Positions 12,007-21,954 of a stretch of DNA of 64,000 bases are shown here, one piece after another; the first letter of the stretch is position 1, and each line of letters opens with the position of its first letter. The translations under genes and the position numbers were made by a program. The notes beneath the pieces are model-generated. The model saw only the letters and a list, made by a program, of their open reading frames with translations, ran no database searches and was not told the origin of the DNA. Origin of the DNA: Sternotherus odoratus (taxonomy: Eukaryota; Chordata; Testudines; Kinosternidae); contig JAVMKO010000010.1 of the NCBI GenBank assembly GCA_032164245.1, forward strand, positions 31,694,189-31,758,188, read 5' to 3'.

Positions 12007-12305
12007 CAGTAGACTCTCGATTATCCAGGATTGGATTAACCAGGATGTGGATTAACCAGGATGTCAAAAAAAATATGCGCAACTCGCAGGGCCGGCTCTG
12101 GCTTTGCTGCCGCCCCAAGCACACACACAAAAAACCCCTACCAGGGCGCAGGGCAGCCAGTGAACCAACAGCCCCTTCCCACAGTGCAGGATGGCTGGTG
12201 AATCAACCCCCACTCCCCATATTTCCTATGGATGGTGATTATCCAGGATTTTATTAACCAGAATTATTTTTTTCCCTATCATCCTGGATAATCGAGAGTC
12301 TACTG
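12007..12305. mobile_element. pogo/Tigger-like MITE with TA target duplication
   Basis: Terminal inverted repeats cagtagactctcgattatcc (left) and ggataatcgagagtctactg (right) are perfectly complementary over about 20 bp, and TA flanks both sides (12005-12006, 12306-12307). This matches Tc1/mariner pogo-type ends. Subterminal 'aggattggattaaccagg' repeats occur at both ends. No transposase frame, so it is non-autonomous. About 12086-12190 resembles the hAT-like MITE end at 50.9 kb (cagggccggctctgg..., gccgccccaagca) and looks like a nested fragment. Confidence 0.9.
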
Positions 12306-12307
12306 TA

Positions 12308-13351
12308 GATCGATTTAGGCAGCAAGCACCCTAAGGCTGGGACCATCTCTTTTCTCAGCTCTTGAACAGCTCTGAGCAGTCGGTGTTTAACAAATTAATA
12401 ATAAATAGCTTGCCCTTAGAAAAATACAATCTCCCCCTCAGACATAGGGCAGCCTGTCCCAATTACAACAAAGGGCACTGCTTAGATCTGGCCACGTGAA
12501 TGGTGTTTAGCTGTGGTCACCTTTAAATGGGAAGGATATGATCCTAGAATGGAGTCAGTCAAGTGTATCATAGTTTAACATCCCCACCAGGTTGCATGCT
12601 ATTGTGAGGGGGAATGGGGGTGGGGAGGAGATTGATCCAAGCCTGGATAAGTGAAGTCTATTTATGTAGGTATTTTGTAGCAGGTGTGCACAACCTCTTG
12701 CAATTTATGTCCCGGGTCTGGTATCCTACCTCAAATTGCCAATTACATTCAGCCTTTAGGTTTCTCAACATATTCACAAGGTTCAATGCAGAGACTTGCA
12801 AATATTTGCAAAGGATTCTCCCAAATCTCTAGACCCGTGATCCAGTCGCTGCAATTATATTTGCTGATCGTGGTCTTTGCACAGGGCGACAAATGAAGAG
12901 CAAAGAATAAGAATCCATTCCACACAAGAACATGGACATGCAGCCAGAAGGATTATGTTCCAAGAAGAAGAGAATCAGCTGACTTGAGTGAGGGCTGAGT
13001 AGTTAACTCTTGAATTACTGGGACACAAGGTGCTCTGGATCTGTTTCTAAACTGTTTTAGTGCCTGACTGTTAATTTCATTAGATAATGGAGAGGCACTT
13101 CCTCAATGCAGGCAGGGCAAAGGGTGGAAGAGAAGATCTGGTTTACGGTATTGATAGTTGCATGTAATCAGCACCTGTGTTCAACCAGTTTATTGGCTTC
13201 TGCAGTCTCCCTCTGCCTCCTCAACCCCACCCAAAGATACAATCTTCCCTTTGTCACCTTGCAGCTGGTTGCTATGAAAACAATTATGATGTCACAAGGA
13301 GACGAGAATGATGATTTCAAGTAGGGAACAGATCTTAATTTCATTAAATAC
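12308..13351. other. noncoding stretch
   Basis: No gene or repeat recognised. The small open frames have no domain signature. Confidence 0.35.
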
Positions 13352-13419
13352 TTAGGGCTTGGCTACACTGGAAGTTGGAGCACACTAAAGCAAGTGAGGC
13401 CTTGGTTACACTGCCACTT

Positions 13420-13590
13420 TATAGCGCTATAAAGCCTCCAGGAGCACTATAACTCTCTACCCGTCCACACTGGCAAGGCACATATTGCGCTATAAATCCG
13501 AGTTCATAGCGCTCGTGGTAATCCACCTCCGCACGGGGAATAAGGGCTGTTGCGCTACCGCTGTAGCGCTATGGCACGAATGTGAACACC
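13420..13590. repeat. subterminal tagcgctat-type motifs of Harbinger B (left)
   Basis: Repeated palindromic cores such as tagcgctataa (13421), gcgctataaa (13488), tagcgctcg (13507) and tagcgctatgg (13564) cluster inside the left terminus. Matching motifs occur inside the right terminus (about 18790-18955) and in the related element at 21955-23024. In other Harbingers the Myb-like protein binds subterminal sites; assigning that role here is inference. Confidence 0.7.
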
Positions 13591-13792
13591 CATTGCGCAT
13601 TAATTAGCCTCCAGCCTGGCCCATAATTCCCATTCGAGCCACTCCGGTCATCAATTTCAAACTCTTCTGTTGTGTCCTCAGGTGACCACACGTCAGACCC
13701 GCCCTTTAAATTCCCAGGGAAATTTGAAAACCCACTTCCTGTTTGCTCCAGCCAGGCGTGGAGTGCTCCTCAGGTAACCATTTTGCTTGGCC

Positions 13793-15500
13793 ATGACTCC
13801 ACGTGCCATGCCTCCTCGCAATAAGCGATCTCCACCGTGGTACAATAGCGAGGTGCTGGACCTCATCAGTTGTTGGGGGGAAGAGGCTGTCCAGTCTCAG
13901 CTGCGGTCTAGCTACAGGAATTATAATACATATGGCCTGATATCACGGGCCATGACGGAGAAAGGACATGACCGGGACACTCTGCAGTGCCGGGTAAAAG
14001 TAAAGGAGCTTAGGATTGCCTATCGCAAAGCCCGCAACGCAAACAGCTGCTCTGGGGCAGCCCCGGTGACTTGCAGATTCTACAAGGAGCTGGACGCGAT
14101 ACTTGGTGGTGATCCAACGTGCACTTCATCGACCACCCAGGACACTTCCCAGCCCATTACTGAAGGGGGGGGGGGGAGAGGATGCCGAAGAAGAAGAGGA
14201 TGGAGAGGAACAGGACGGAGAGGAGGAGGAGAACGTGGCAGCAACCCAGGGCACGGAGGAGTCACAGGACACATGCAGCCAGGAACTCTTCTCAAGCCCG
14301 GAGGACAGCAAGAGCCAGCCACAGCGTCCAGCGGATGCGGGGGGCAGGGCAGCAGCAGCGGATTGCGCAGGTACAGCTACTTTTCTATTGGGAAGGCAGG
14401 CAGCTTGGCCGGAGTGCAAAGGGATGCTTGCCGCATGCTTGTCTACATGTGGAATAGTGCACTGATGTAGTCTATCACATCACAGTAATCGTCATCAGTG
14501 ATTTCTTCAAAGGTCTCAATAAGAGCTCTTGCAATGTGCCTGCGCAGGTTTCTCGGGAGAGTCAGTGTGGTCCCTGTCCCGGCCACGATCACTAATCCCC
14601 GCCACTGTTCTAAGAGGGGTGGGGGGAGCATTGCTGCACAGAGGCAAGCTGCGTATGGCCCTGGGCGGAAGCCGCATCTCATTAGAATGCCCTCCCTTTC
14701 TTGCTCCGTCACCCGCAGCAGCGAGATATCTTCCATCACGAACACCTACACAGAGAATGTTGGGACAGTGCTCAGAGTACAGTTCCCGCAAATGCCCTCC
14801 GCTCCCCCCAAGCCATAGGACAGCAAGGCAGGGAAACAATCATTGCCCCTGCATCCTGAGACAACTCACCATGGCAGGGGCTCCGTTGCTCTCTCTGTGT
14901 GTGCTATAGCTGTGTGGGACAGGGAAACAGGACAGATGGAATGCATGGGATTGCCACTACTGTCTGTTGTGAACAAGGGAATCCTCTGTGTTAACTTTGC
15001 ACTAATAACTTTCCCTAGTTTCGGCCTTGAACACCCCATCAACGTCGGTCTTATCTCCAGCTGAGAAGCTGAGGAGGATTCGAAAGAGACCACGGAAGAG
15101 CAAGGAAGATAATTTAAAACAACTTATGCAACAGGCTTCAGCGTAGAATCGCGTTGCACAGGAGTGGCAGGAGAATGAGAGCAAGTGGAGGGAGGATGAG
15201 AGGAAGCGGAGGGAGATGGCTCGTGAGCAGCATGCTGACAAGCTGCTCACGATATTGCAGCTGCAAGTAGAGACTCTGCAGCGGATCGCTGCCATTCAGG
15301 AGGAGAAGCAGCACCGTGCTCGCCGCCCTCATTCTCAGTTGCCCCCTAACCCTTCCCCTTCTGGCCTGATGGCCACTTCCGGCCACTATCAACAGCTGCC
15401 TGGTTATTACCACCCATGGCTGCCTCCAACCCCCCCCCCCCCCGTCTTCACCGACCAACCCACAGACCCAGCACCCTTATCCACTGTACTCAAACCCTAA
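13793..15500 (+). pseudogene. Harbinger Myb/SANT-like DNA-binding protein, two exons, disrupted
   Basis: The accessory protein of Harbinger transposons, which binds element ends and helps the transposase. Exon 1 (13793-14370) starts at an ATG and encodes a trihelix/Myb-like domain: PPWYNSEVLDLISCWGEE, later QCRVKVKELRIAYRKA and CRFYKELDAILGG. An acidic Glu-rich segment follows. A 12-G run (14165-14176) shifts the frame by one base; the acidic reading resumes in the next frame. I predict an intron at 14371-15018 (cag|gtacag donor, ttccctag acceptor): both exons join in phase 1. Exon 2 (15019-15500) encodes PAEKLRRIRKRPRKSKED, a charged coiled-coil-like stretch and a Pro-rich tail. It holds an in-frame TAG at 15144-15146. 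AATAAA follows at 15719. Allowing one G fewer gives about 352 residues. Domain identity is strong; the exon model is predicted from sequence only. Confidence 0.85.
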
Positions 15501-15501
15501 T

Positions 15502-15848
15502 AACCAGCATAACCGCCCTCCGCAAATGGGGTTGGAGGAACACAGCAACTTGGAGGGCATTGGAGGTTATGAGGACAGGACTTATGCCAATCTCTGAGTG
15601 ACCCCCTTCCCACCCCAATTGCACCCCCCCTCCTCTTCCCACCCCAACTGCACCCCCTCCTCCCTCACACATTTTACTTTTTTTTCAACTTTTATTTCAA
15701 ATTCTGAAAAAGCTGTTCAATAAATGAATTCTTTATAATAAATGGGTTTCTTTTATTCGGTGCACATATGTATCTAATAGCCACAGAAAAGCAAATGCCT
15801 TATCCAGTTAACAGAATGCACCCTCCCTCCCTCCCTCTGGAATTCCCA
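15502..15848. other. convergent 3' untranslated regions of the two Harbinger B genes
   Basis: C-rich then T-rich DNA between the Myb-like stop and the transposase stop. AATAAA (+) at 15719-15724 and its minus-strand counterpart at 15752-15757 lie about 30 bp apart, so the two transcripts would nearly touch or overlap. Confidence 0.7.
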
Positions 15849-16455
15849 TTAAAACTCGCTTTGAACTTCAAAATGCTCCCTCAAGGCATCCCTGATCCTT
15901 ATAGCCTCACGCTGGGCCCCTCTAAGAGCCCTGTTCTCTGGCTGTGCATACATGGCCTCCAGCTGTTGAACCTCTGAGGACCATGCTATAGTGAAGCCTT
16001 TGCCCTTCCGCTCACAGAGATTATGTAGGACACAGCACGTGGAAATAACCGCGGGGATACTTCCCTCTGCCAAGTCTAGCTTCCCATAAAGACATTTCCA
16101 GTGGGCCTTGAGACGCCCAAAAGCACACTCCACAGTCATTCAACAGCGGCTCAGCCTGTAGTTGAACCTTTCCTGGCTGCTGTCCAGGCTCCCCGTGTAG
16201 GGTTTCATGAGCCAGGGCATTAGAGGGTAGGCGGGGTTGCCAAGAATGACAATGGGCTTTTCAACTTCCCCCAAGGGGATCCTCTGGTCTGGGAAAAAAG
16301 TGCCTTCTTGCAGCTTCCTGAACAGGCCAGTGTTGCGGAAGATGCGTGCATCATGCACCTTTCCCGACCAGCCTGCATTAATGTCAGTAAAACACCCACG
16401 GTGATCCACAAGTGTCTGAAGAACCATGGAGAAGTACCCCTTTTGGTTAATGTAC

Positions 16456-16877
16456 TGTAACAGACCTCCTTCTCACCCCTCCTCAGGAACAGGCAGGAAA
16501 CCCTTCTTTGCTACAAACAGTGCTCTTTAATTCACAGTGCAAGACCCCACCACCAATATATACAGCTTTGTACAGTCCTTCAGCGTACAGCTCTACACAT
16601 ACAGCTCTGAATAGCTCTAAACATACAGCTCTGAATAGCTCAAACATACAGCTCTAAATAGCTCAAACATACAGCTCTAAATAGCTCAAACCACCACCAC
16701 CCCTGGGCTTCCTTCCTGGCAGCCTTATATCCCCCAGAGGAGGCTGCCAGGTGCAACCCATACAATTGATTGCTCTGCAGCCCAGGTGGTTTATTCGGCT
16801 TTCTCCACCGGAGGTTTGCAGAGGGCTTTTCTCCATCTTAAAGGGGCGGCAGGCTGGGTCAAGCCCACGCTGCCACA
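16456..16877 (-). mobile_element. solo retroviral-type LTR inside transposase B
   Basis: 422 bp with TG...CA ends (tgtaacag left, gctgccaca right), flanked by GTAC on both sides (16452-16455, 16878-16881), as for retrovirus/LTR-retrotransposon integration. On the minus strand it has a TATA-like gatataagg (about 16725), then ATTAAA (16526-16531) as a possible poly(A) signal, in the right order for U3-R-U5. No internal retroviral sequence remains, so it is a solo LTR. Family not identified. Confidence 0.82.
16585..16692. repeat. tandem repeat of about 23-24 bp inside the solo LTR
   Basis: Four to five units of the form acatacagctctraatagctcaa. It lies between the TATA-like and poly(A)-like sites, so it may affect LTR length between copies. 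Confidence 0.85.
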
Positions 16878-17687
16878 GTACTCGTCTGCTAGGTGCTCGG
16901 GTGCCAGAATAGGTATATGGGTCCCATCAATCGCCCCTCCACAGTTAGGGAAACCCATCTGCTCAAAGCCAGCCATGATGTCATCACGCACATCACCAAG
17001 AGTCACAATTTTTCATAGCAGGAGGCGATTATTGGCCCTGCACACCTGCATCAGCACGACTCCAATGGTCGACTTTCCCACCCCAAAGTGGTTGGCCACC
17101 GATCGGTAGTTGTCTGGAGTGGCCAGCTTCCAGAGTGCTATAGCCACGTGCTTCTCCACCGGGAGGGCAGCTCTCAATCTGGTGTCGTTCCGCTGCAGGG
17201 CGGGTGCGAGTTCAGCACACAGTCCCATGAAAGTGGCTTTTCTCATGCAAAAGTTTTGCAGCCACTGCTCATCGTCCCACACTTGCTTGACGATGCGATC
17301 CCACCATTCAGTGCTCATTTCCCGTGCCCAGAAGCAGCATTCCATGGTGGTGAGCATGTCCGTTAAGGCGACGATCAGTTTAGTGTCCAATGCGTTCCTC
17401 GGCTCAAGCTCGTCTTCTTCACCAGACTCATCACTACTGTCACAGTCCATTTCAAGAATGAACTCCGCTGCGCAGAGAGTTGTGCTGGTGACACTCGCCA
17501 GCATGCTCCTCAGCAGTTCGCGATCCACTACGGCACAGGAAAACGGACAACGGAGCACGCGCACCCTGCTGAAACCGTTGAAAGATGGTGCCTGAGGTGG
17601 ACGGAAACACAGGGATTGCTGGGATATGACACAAAGCATCACAGGGAGTTGGAACAGGATGCAAAATGGCCGCAAGTGACGCCCCCC

Positions 17688-18745
17688 TGTGACGGTGCTG
17701 TTCCTGGTGGGATCCAACTGTGAGTGCCAGATCACGACAGATTGCTTCCAAAGGGGCAACTACAGCCCAGAGCTGGGGGTTTTCTACACTAAGGCAAACC
17801 AAACCAGCCAAACAGAAAAGACTTTGGTTTCGCCCCACTGGCTAACCCCAAGTCACACAAGCAATTCCCTTAGACACTCCAGCTTCCCAGTATCACCACC
17901 AGCAGCCACCTATCCTGGGGACCAATGGTTATGAAAACCAATCCCCCAAATAAAGAAAACGGTTCTCCCCAATTCCAAAGAATCAGGCCCCAGACCCAGG
18001 TCAATATACAAATCAGATCTTACCACAAATCACGCTGTTGCCAATCCTTTAGAATCTAAAATCTAAAGGTTTATTATACAAGGAAAAAGGTATAGGTGAG
18101 GGTTAAGAATGGTTAAAAGAAATCAATTACATGCAGTAATGGTACATCGCTTGGTTCAGTCTTGCAGCTGTGGTAGAATAAACTGCAGGTTTTAATCAAA
18201 GTCTTTGGAGAGCATCTCCTGCAGAGATGGGTCAGTACCTTTGTCCAGAATTCCCTGAGAAGCAAAGTTCCATCCAAAGCTGGAAACAAGGCAGGCTGAA
18301 GACTGGAGGTAAAAGACAAAATGGAGAATGCTTCTTCCAGCTTTTATAGACTCTGTCTTCTGGGCCAAGACCCTCCTCCTTCTTTTGCAGAGTCCGGTTG
18401 CAAAATGGAGGTTTACAGTCACAAGGTCCAATCACCCGACTCTCCAGGATTCAGTTTCTGACCAGGCAGTTGACATTCCTAGAGCAGCTCGGGTGTGGAC
18501 AGGCATATACAAAGTCCATTGTGTGGTTGATGTCCCTTAATGGGCCATCAGGCAGCCCCAGCGTGTCTGAGCCTTCACAGGAGCCAAGCCTAATCTTGAA
18601 GTACAGGTACCTTTAACTTTAGTTACAAAATAGATACACACATATGGAATAGATACACACATATGACACCTGTTATGATTCCCTTCACATAAGATTTGGT
18701 ACCCCAATGATCTATATGGTACCAAATTATTTCAGTACCGTGACA
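17688..18745 (-). mobile_element. solo LTR (endogenous retrovirus type), 1058 bp
   Basis: On the minus strand it begins tgtcacggtac and ends gcaccgtcaca. CCCCCC lies on both sides (17682-17687, 18746-18751), although a C-run makes the duplication ambiguous. TATA box tctataaaag (18341-18350 region) and poly(A) signal AATAAA (complement of 18070-18075) are in proper order and spacing. The 3' two-thirds matches the LTR at 59975-61497 closely; the U3 starts differ. No internal viral genes are present. Confidence 0.85.
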
Positions 18746-19475
18746 CCCCCCTTCCCACAAGGCATTGCGCCAGATTGGGAAGCGGTGCTCTGTGAGATAC
18801 CTGCGCTATTGCGCTACTCCTAATGCCGCCTGAAGCGCTGCAAATGTGGCCATGCTCTAGCACTGGCAGGTCTAAGTGTGCATACGCTCTTGCGTGATAC
18901 CTATTGCTGTATATGGGACGCGCTATAACCAAACGCGCTATAATCCTGTAGTGTAACCAAGTCCTTAGAGTGCACATAATCCCCTTAAGTCAAGTGACCA
19001 CTCTTGTCATCATGTTGGAAAGGCTGTAGGAATGTGGATATGCCCTTTCAAAGCTCTGTTTCTGACAGCGAACATGCTTATCTGCTTTGGGGCAAAGCAA
19101 CCATTACAGAGGAATGTTGCTTGCTTTGAGTGAGTGAGAGTGACAAGAGGTGGGGGGCAGGGGATCTGAACTTACAAGGCAACATGCTAACACTCTCAGC
19201 ACCCCCAAAAACCCACTCTCTCTCCCCCCACATAGACACAACACACTTCCTGTCACACTCCACCCCAGTCCCCACATTTGAAGCTACTTGAAGGCTGGGA
19301 TTGCTGCCCATAATGCACCACTCCCAGTGCTGCTGCGAGTGCCACAAAAGTGGCCACACCAGTGCACTTGCAGCCGTCAGTGTGGACTGACTGCAGCACT
19401 TTCCCTGCTGCGCTCTCTGAAGGCTGGTTTAACTCAAACCGCTCGACATCTGCACGTGTAGCCACCATGCCCTTA

Positions 19476-19633
19476 AAAACCAAAGAACCAGGGGAGCCTG
19501 GAATGTAGTAAGGCTGTAGACAGAGAGTCTCTCTTTGTATCTATTGCTGTAGAACATGTCCTTGCAATCTGGGCCTTATCTGGACTGTAAACTATTCAGG
19601 GCAAGATATTTGGGCCATATTCAGAGGTGATTC
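19476..19633. other. short noncoding stretch between MITEs
   Basis: Nothing recognised. Confidence 0.4.
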
Positions 19634-19636
19634 TAA

Positions 19637-19898
19637 GGGCTTGCCTACACTACAACTTTCTCGCTCAGGGGTGTGAAAAAAATACACACACACCCCAAGA
19701 GCTGCAAGTTTCAGCACTGTAAAGTGCCAGTACAGTCAGTGACCCAGAGCTGGTAGCCATTCCCCTCATGGGGAGTAGTTTTTTTATAGCACTAGGAGCT
19801 TTTTATAGCACTCTCTCCCAGTGCTGGTGCCGCAACTACACACCCATGTTAAAACGCTGCTGGAGCAGCGCTTTAATGTTGCTAGTGAAGATGTATCC
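19637..19898. mobile_element. Harbinger-type MITE with TAA target duplication
   Basis: Starts gggcttgcctacactac and ends gtgaagatgtatcc; the ends are imperfect inverted repeats. TAA flanks both sides (19634-19636, 19899-19901). No coding capacity at 262 bp. The left end matches the outer MITE at 13355. Confidence 0.8.
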
Positions 19899-19901
19899 TA
19901 A

Positions 19902-21951
19902 GTCTCATAACCACTTACCAACACATTACCTAATCCCCTCTGCTACACACACCAGTTCTGCATTTGGCCCCTGGACTTGCCAGCCTAAGGTGGCATCATG
20001 GACACACTAAGAGGCTGGAAGAGAAGGCGGAAAGGAAAAGCAGCTCAGGAAAAGTGCACTATGTAAGTTTATGGAGGGGTCACAAGATTTCCCAACTAGT
20101 CTGGTTCGTGGCAGGTAAATTACACCCAATTCAATTCCCTTAGCTTCTCCTCTAAACATAGCTCCTTATCTTCATCCCTGCCTGTACCTAGCCTGCTCTT
20201 AAAGCTAATTAATGATTGCTTCCATTGTTTTTACAAGCACCAATTGCAGGAAGCCTTGGGTGTGCATGCACTCCAATAAAAGCCATACAAGAGTCGGTGA
20301 GCCAGCATCAACTCTACACACATCAACTCAACTCCAAAATTAAGCCGTTAAATAGAACAAATGGCCCTGAAAGAGCTAGTTCTCCACCAGGCAGAAGTTG
20401 CAATATTCTGAGCCAAGTTCCTGTCCTCTGCGGGGGAATAAGGGGCTTGTGTGGAAGGGGTTCACATTATTACACCCACACTGCAGAGAATCATTTGCAA
20501 AGCTTTCTGGATGGCTCAGGCCTAGATGATCATGAGCCTCTGGGATTAATTCGTTATTGCCATAGAGCCCCTTTGTGGGCACCAAGGGATGACAATGCCA
20601 CTAGACGCCCCCCTTCCCAGGGTAATTCCCCTAGTGCAGGGAGCCGCTGTGCCTACCCCACTCTCCTGCAAGAGCCCCCAGGACAGGGGCATTCCAGGAC
20701 TGGGTGGCATGACAGGGGTCGTTGGCTGCTCCTATAGGAGCCAGGGCCACCTGGGTACAAATTAAAGCTACCCTCACTTATACTGTGGATTGACCGCCAG
20801 TAATCACTACCTGCCAGCAGCTGGATAATCAACTGGAGTGGCCTAAGGCACCGTTCCACATAAGAGCGACTGGACACCTGGTCAGAGACTGAACCATGGA
20901 GACTAAAAGCCCCTCTCACCCTGAGTGGGTGGCGGGGGGGAGGGGGGGGCTTGCTCTGCCGCTACCTGCAATGTGCCAGCTAAAGGACAAAGGAGCCCAG
21001 CCTCCAGCTGGAACCTAGGTCACTAAACAAACAGATCCCTCTGGCTGAGCGGAAAGGCCCAGCTTGTTTGGTCATATGATCTTTAAGCCAAAGCAGTTGC
21101 CACCCCAGGGAGAGATTTAAAGTATAATTGCCTCCAGCAAAAACAAAATTAGCCATCTCTCCTGCTGGATGCATTGTGCGGACCCTGCCAGACTCTTTGC
21201 AGCACATTTCAGCAGGCAGCAGAGAGCTCAGCCTGAATTCATTCCCCCAGCTGGCAGACCTCAATATTTATTTAACATCTGACTCCGGCTCTCTAAGAGC
21301 AATTAACAGCATCCTGCAGCATCTTGAGCCCCCCCCCCCCAATGAAAACGGCTGCTGCCTTTTCACCTCCCTAATTATTTCTGCCTGACTCCCACATAAA
21401 GAGCTGCCGCGACTCCAATGCTCATCCACCCTGGAGAAGCCTCCTCATCCACGGGGGATTCCGCCTTAGGCAACAAAATAGCCAGACAGCAAATACCCAG
21501 CATGCAGAGCAGGCAGCGACCTTCAGAACACAACCACAAACCCTCTGTAGCTGCTTTGTTACTCAACAGCTAATCCCCACACACATGGAAAGCCAGCCGT
21601 TCCGCTCTCTGAAGCCACTGTCCAAGTCGCAGACATTGAAGGATTGAGGGCTAATCTCCCAGAAAGCCACACGTTCAGCCTCCTCCTGGGGGCTGCATGA
21701 GATCGAGGACTCGGCTCCCAGAAATCTACCATCGGCATGCCCTGACACGCCTGTGCTAATGCTGGGACCTAGGGTTAATCTGTCTGAAAATTATACCAGC
21801 CACTAACACTGCTGCCCCAGTGCACGGGATTCCAAAGGCTGGTCTCCCAGCTGCAGCTATGCCAACGCTGCAACAGATTCCTTTAGGCTCTCTCTCTAGT
21901 CTCTCACTGTCTCGTATTAGTTTCTAGGTAGCCTTCTTCCTCTTCCATCTC
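19902..21951. other. noncoding stretch, possible conserved block
   Basis: No supported gene; the 173-codon frame at 20216-20737 (+) has no domain. 21115-21330 (AT/GC-balanced, with attaattt-like and caattaac motifs) looks less repeat-like than its surroundings and might be conserved noncoding DNA, but this cannot be tested here. Confidence 0.35.
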
Positions 21952-21954
21952 TAA

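Larger units (their letters stand above)
15849..17504 (-). pseudogene. Harbinger DDE transposase B, broken by stops and an LTR
   Basis: Same family as transposase A and clearly homologous along its length. I start it at the ATG at 17504 because the conserved acidic segment (CDSSDESGEEDELEP) follows; an upstream reading frame runs into LTR sequence. In order: WWDRIVKQVWDDEQW, VANHFGVGKSTI, GAIDGTHIPI, VHDARIF, ILGNPAYPL, VECAFGRLKAHW. Defects: TGA at 17013-17015, a 422-bp solo LTR plus 4-bp target duplication (16456-16881) between the ADEY and Gln-Lys-Gly-Tyr codons, and TGA at 16140-16142. The presumed second catalytic Asp (ADP in copy A) is Asn here (GNP). Both stops sit where CGA Arg would fit. 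The LTR plus duplication is 426 bp, so the frame is unchanged beyond it. Definitely non-functional. Confidence 0.9.
13398..18964. mobile_element. PIF/Harbinger element B, two genes, two nested LTRs
   Basis: Terminal repeats are ggccttggttacact at 13398 and agtgtaaccaagtcc ending at 18964, one mismatch apart. TGA flanks the left and TTA the right, a 3-bp target duplication with one change. Subterminal DNA on both sides is full of tagcgctat/gcgctataa motifs. Inside are a Myb/SANT-like gene (+, 13793-15500) and a DDE transposase (-, 15849-17504), converging on poly(A) signals at 15719-15724 (+) and 15752-15757 (-). Removing the two LTR insertions and their target duplications leaves about 4.1 kb, a typical autonomous Harbinger length. 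Both genes are broken. Confidence 0.88.
13355..19472. mobile_element. outer Harbinger-type MITE, split by Harbinger element B
   Basis: The left end gggcttggctacactgg is preceded by TTA (13352-13354). The right end gtggctacaccatgccc-like sequence (actual: cgtgtagccaccatgccc) is followed by TTA (19473-19475). The left arm is only 13355-13394; the rest (18968-19472) lies beyond element B. The two arms together would make an element of about 550 bp. The termini resemble those of the MITE at 19637-19898. That one interrupted element joins the two arms is inferred from matching ends and matching TTA. Confidence 0.65.

Noticed and set aside
17505..17759. N-terminal extension of transposase B
   Set aside because: The frame is open upstream of the ATG at 17504 but runs into the solo LTR at 17688 and lacks similarity to transposase A, so the downstream ATG was chosen.
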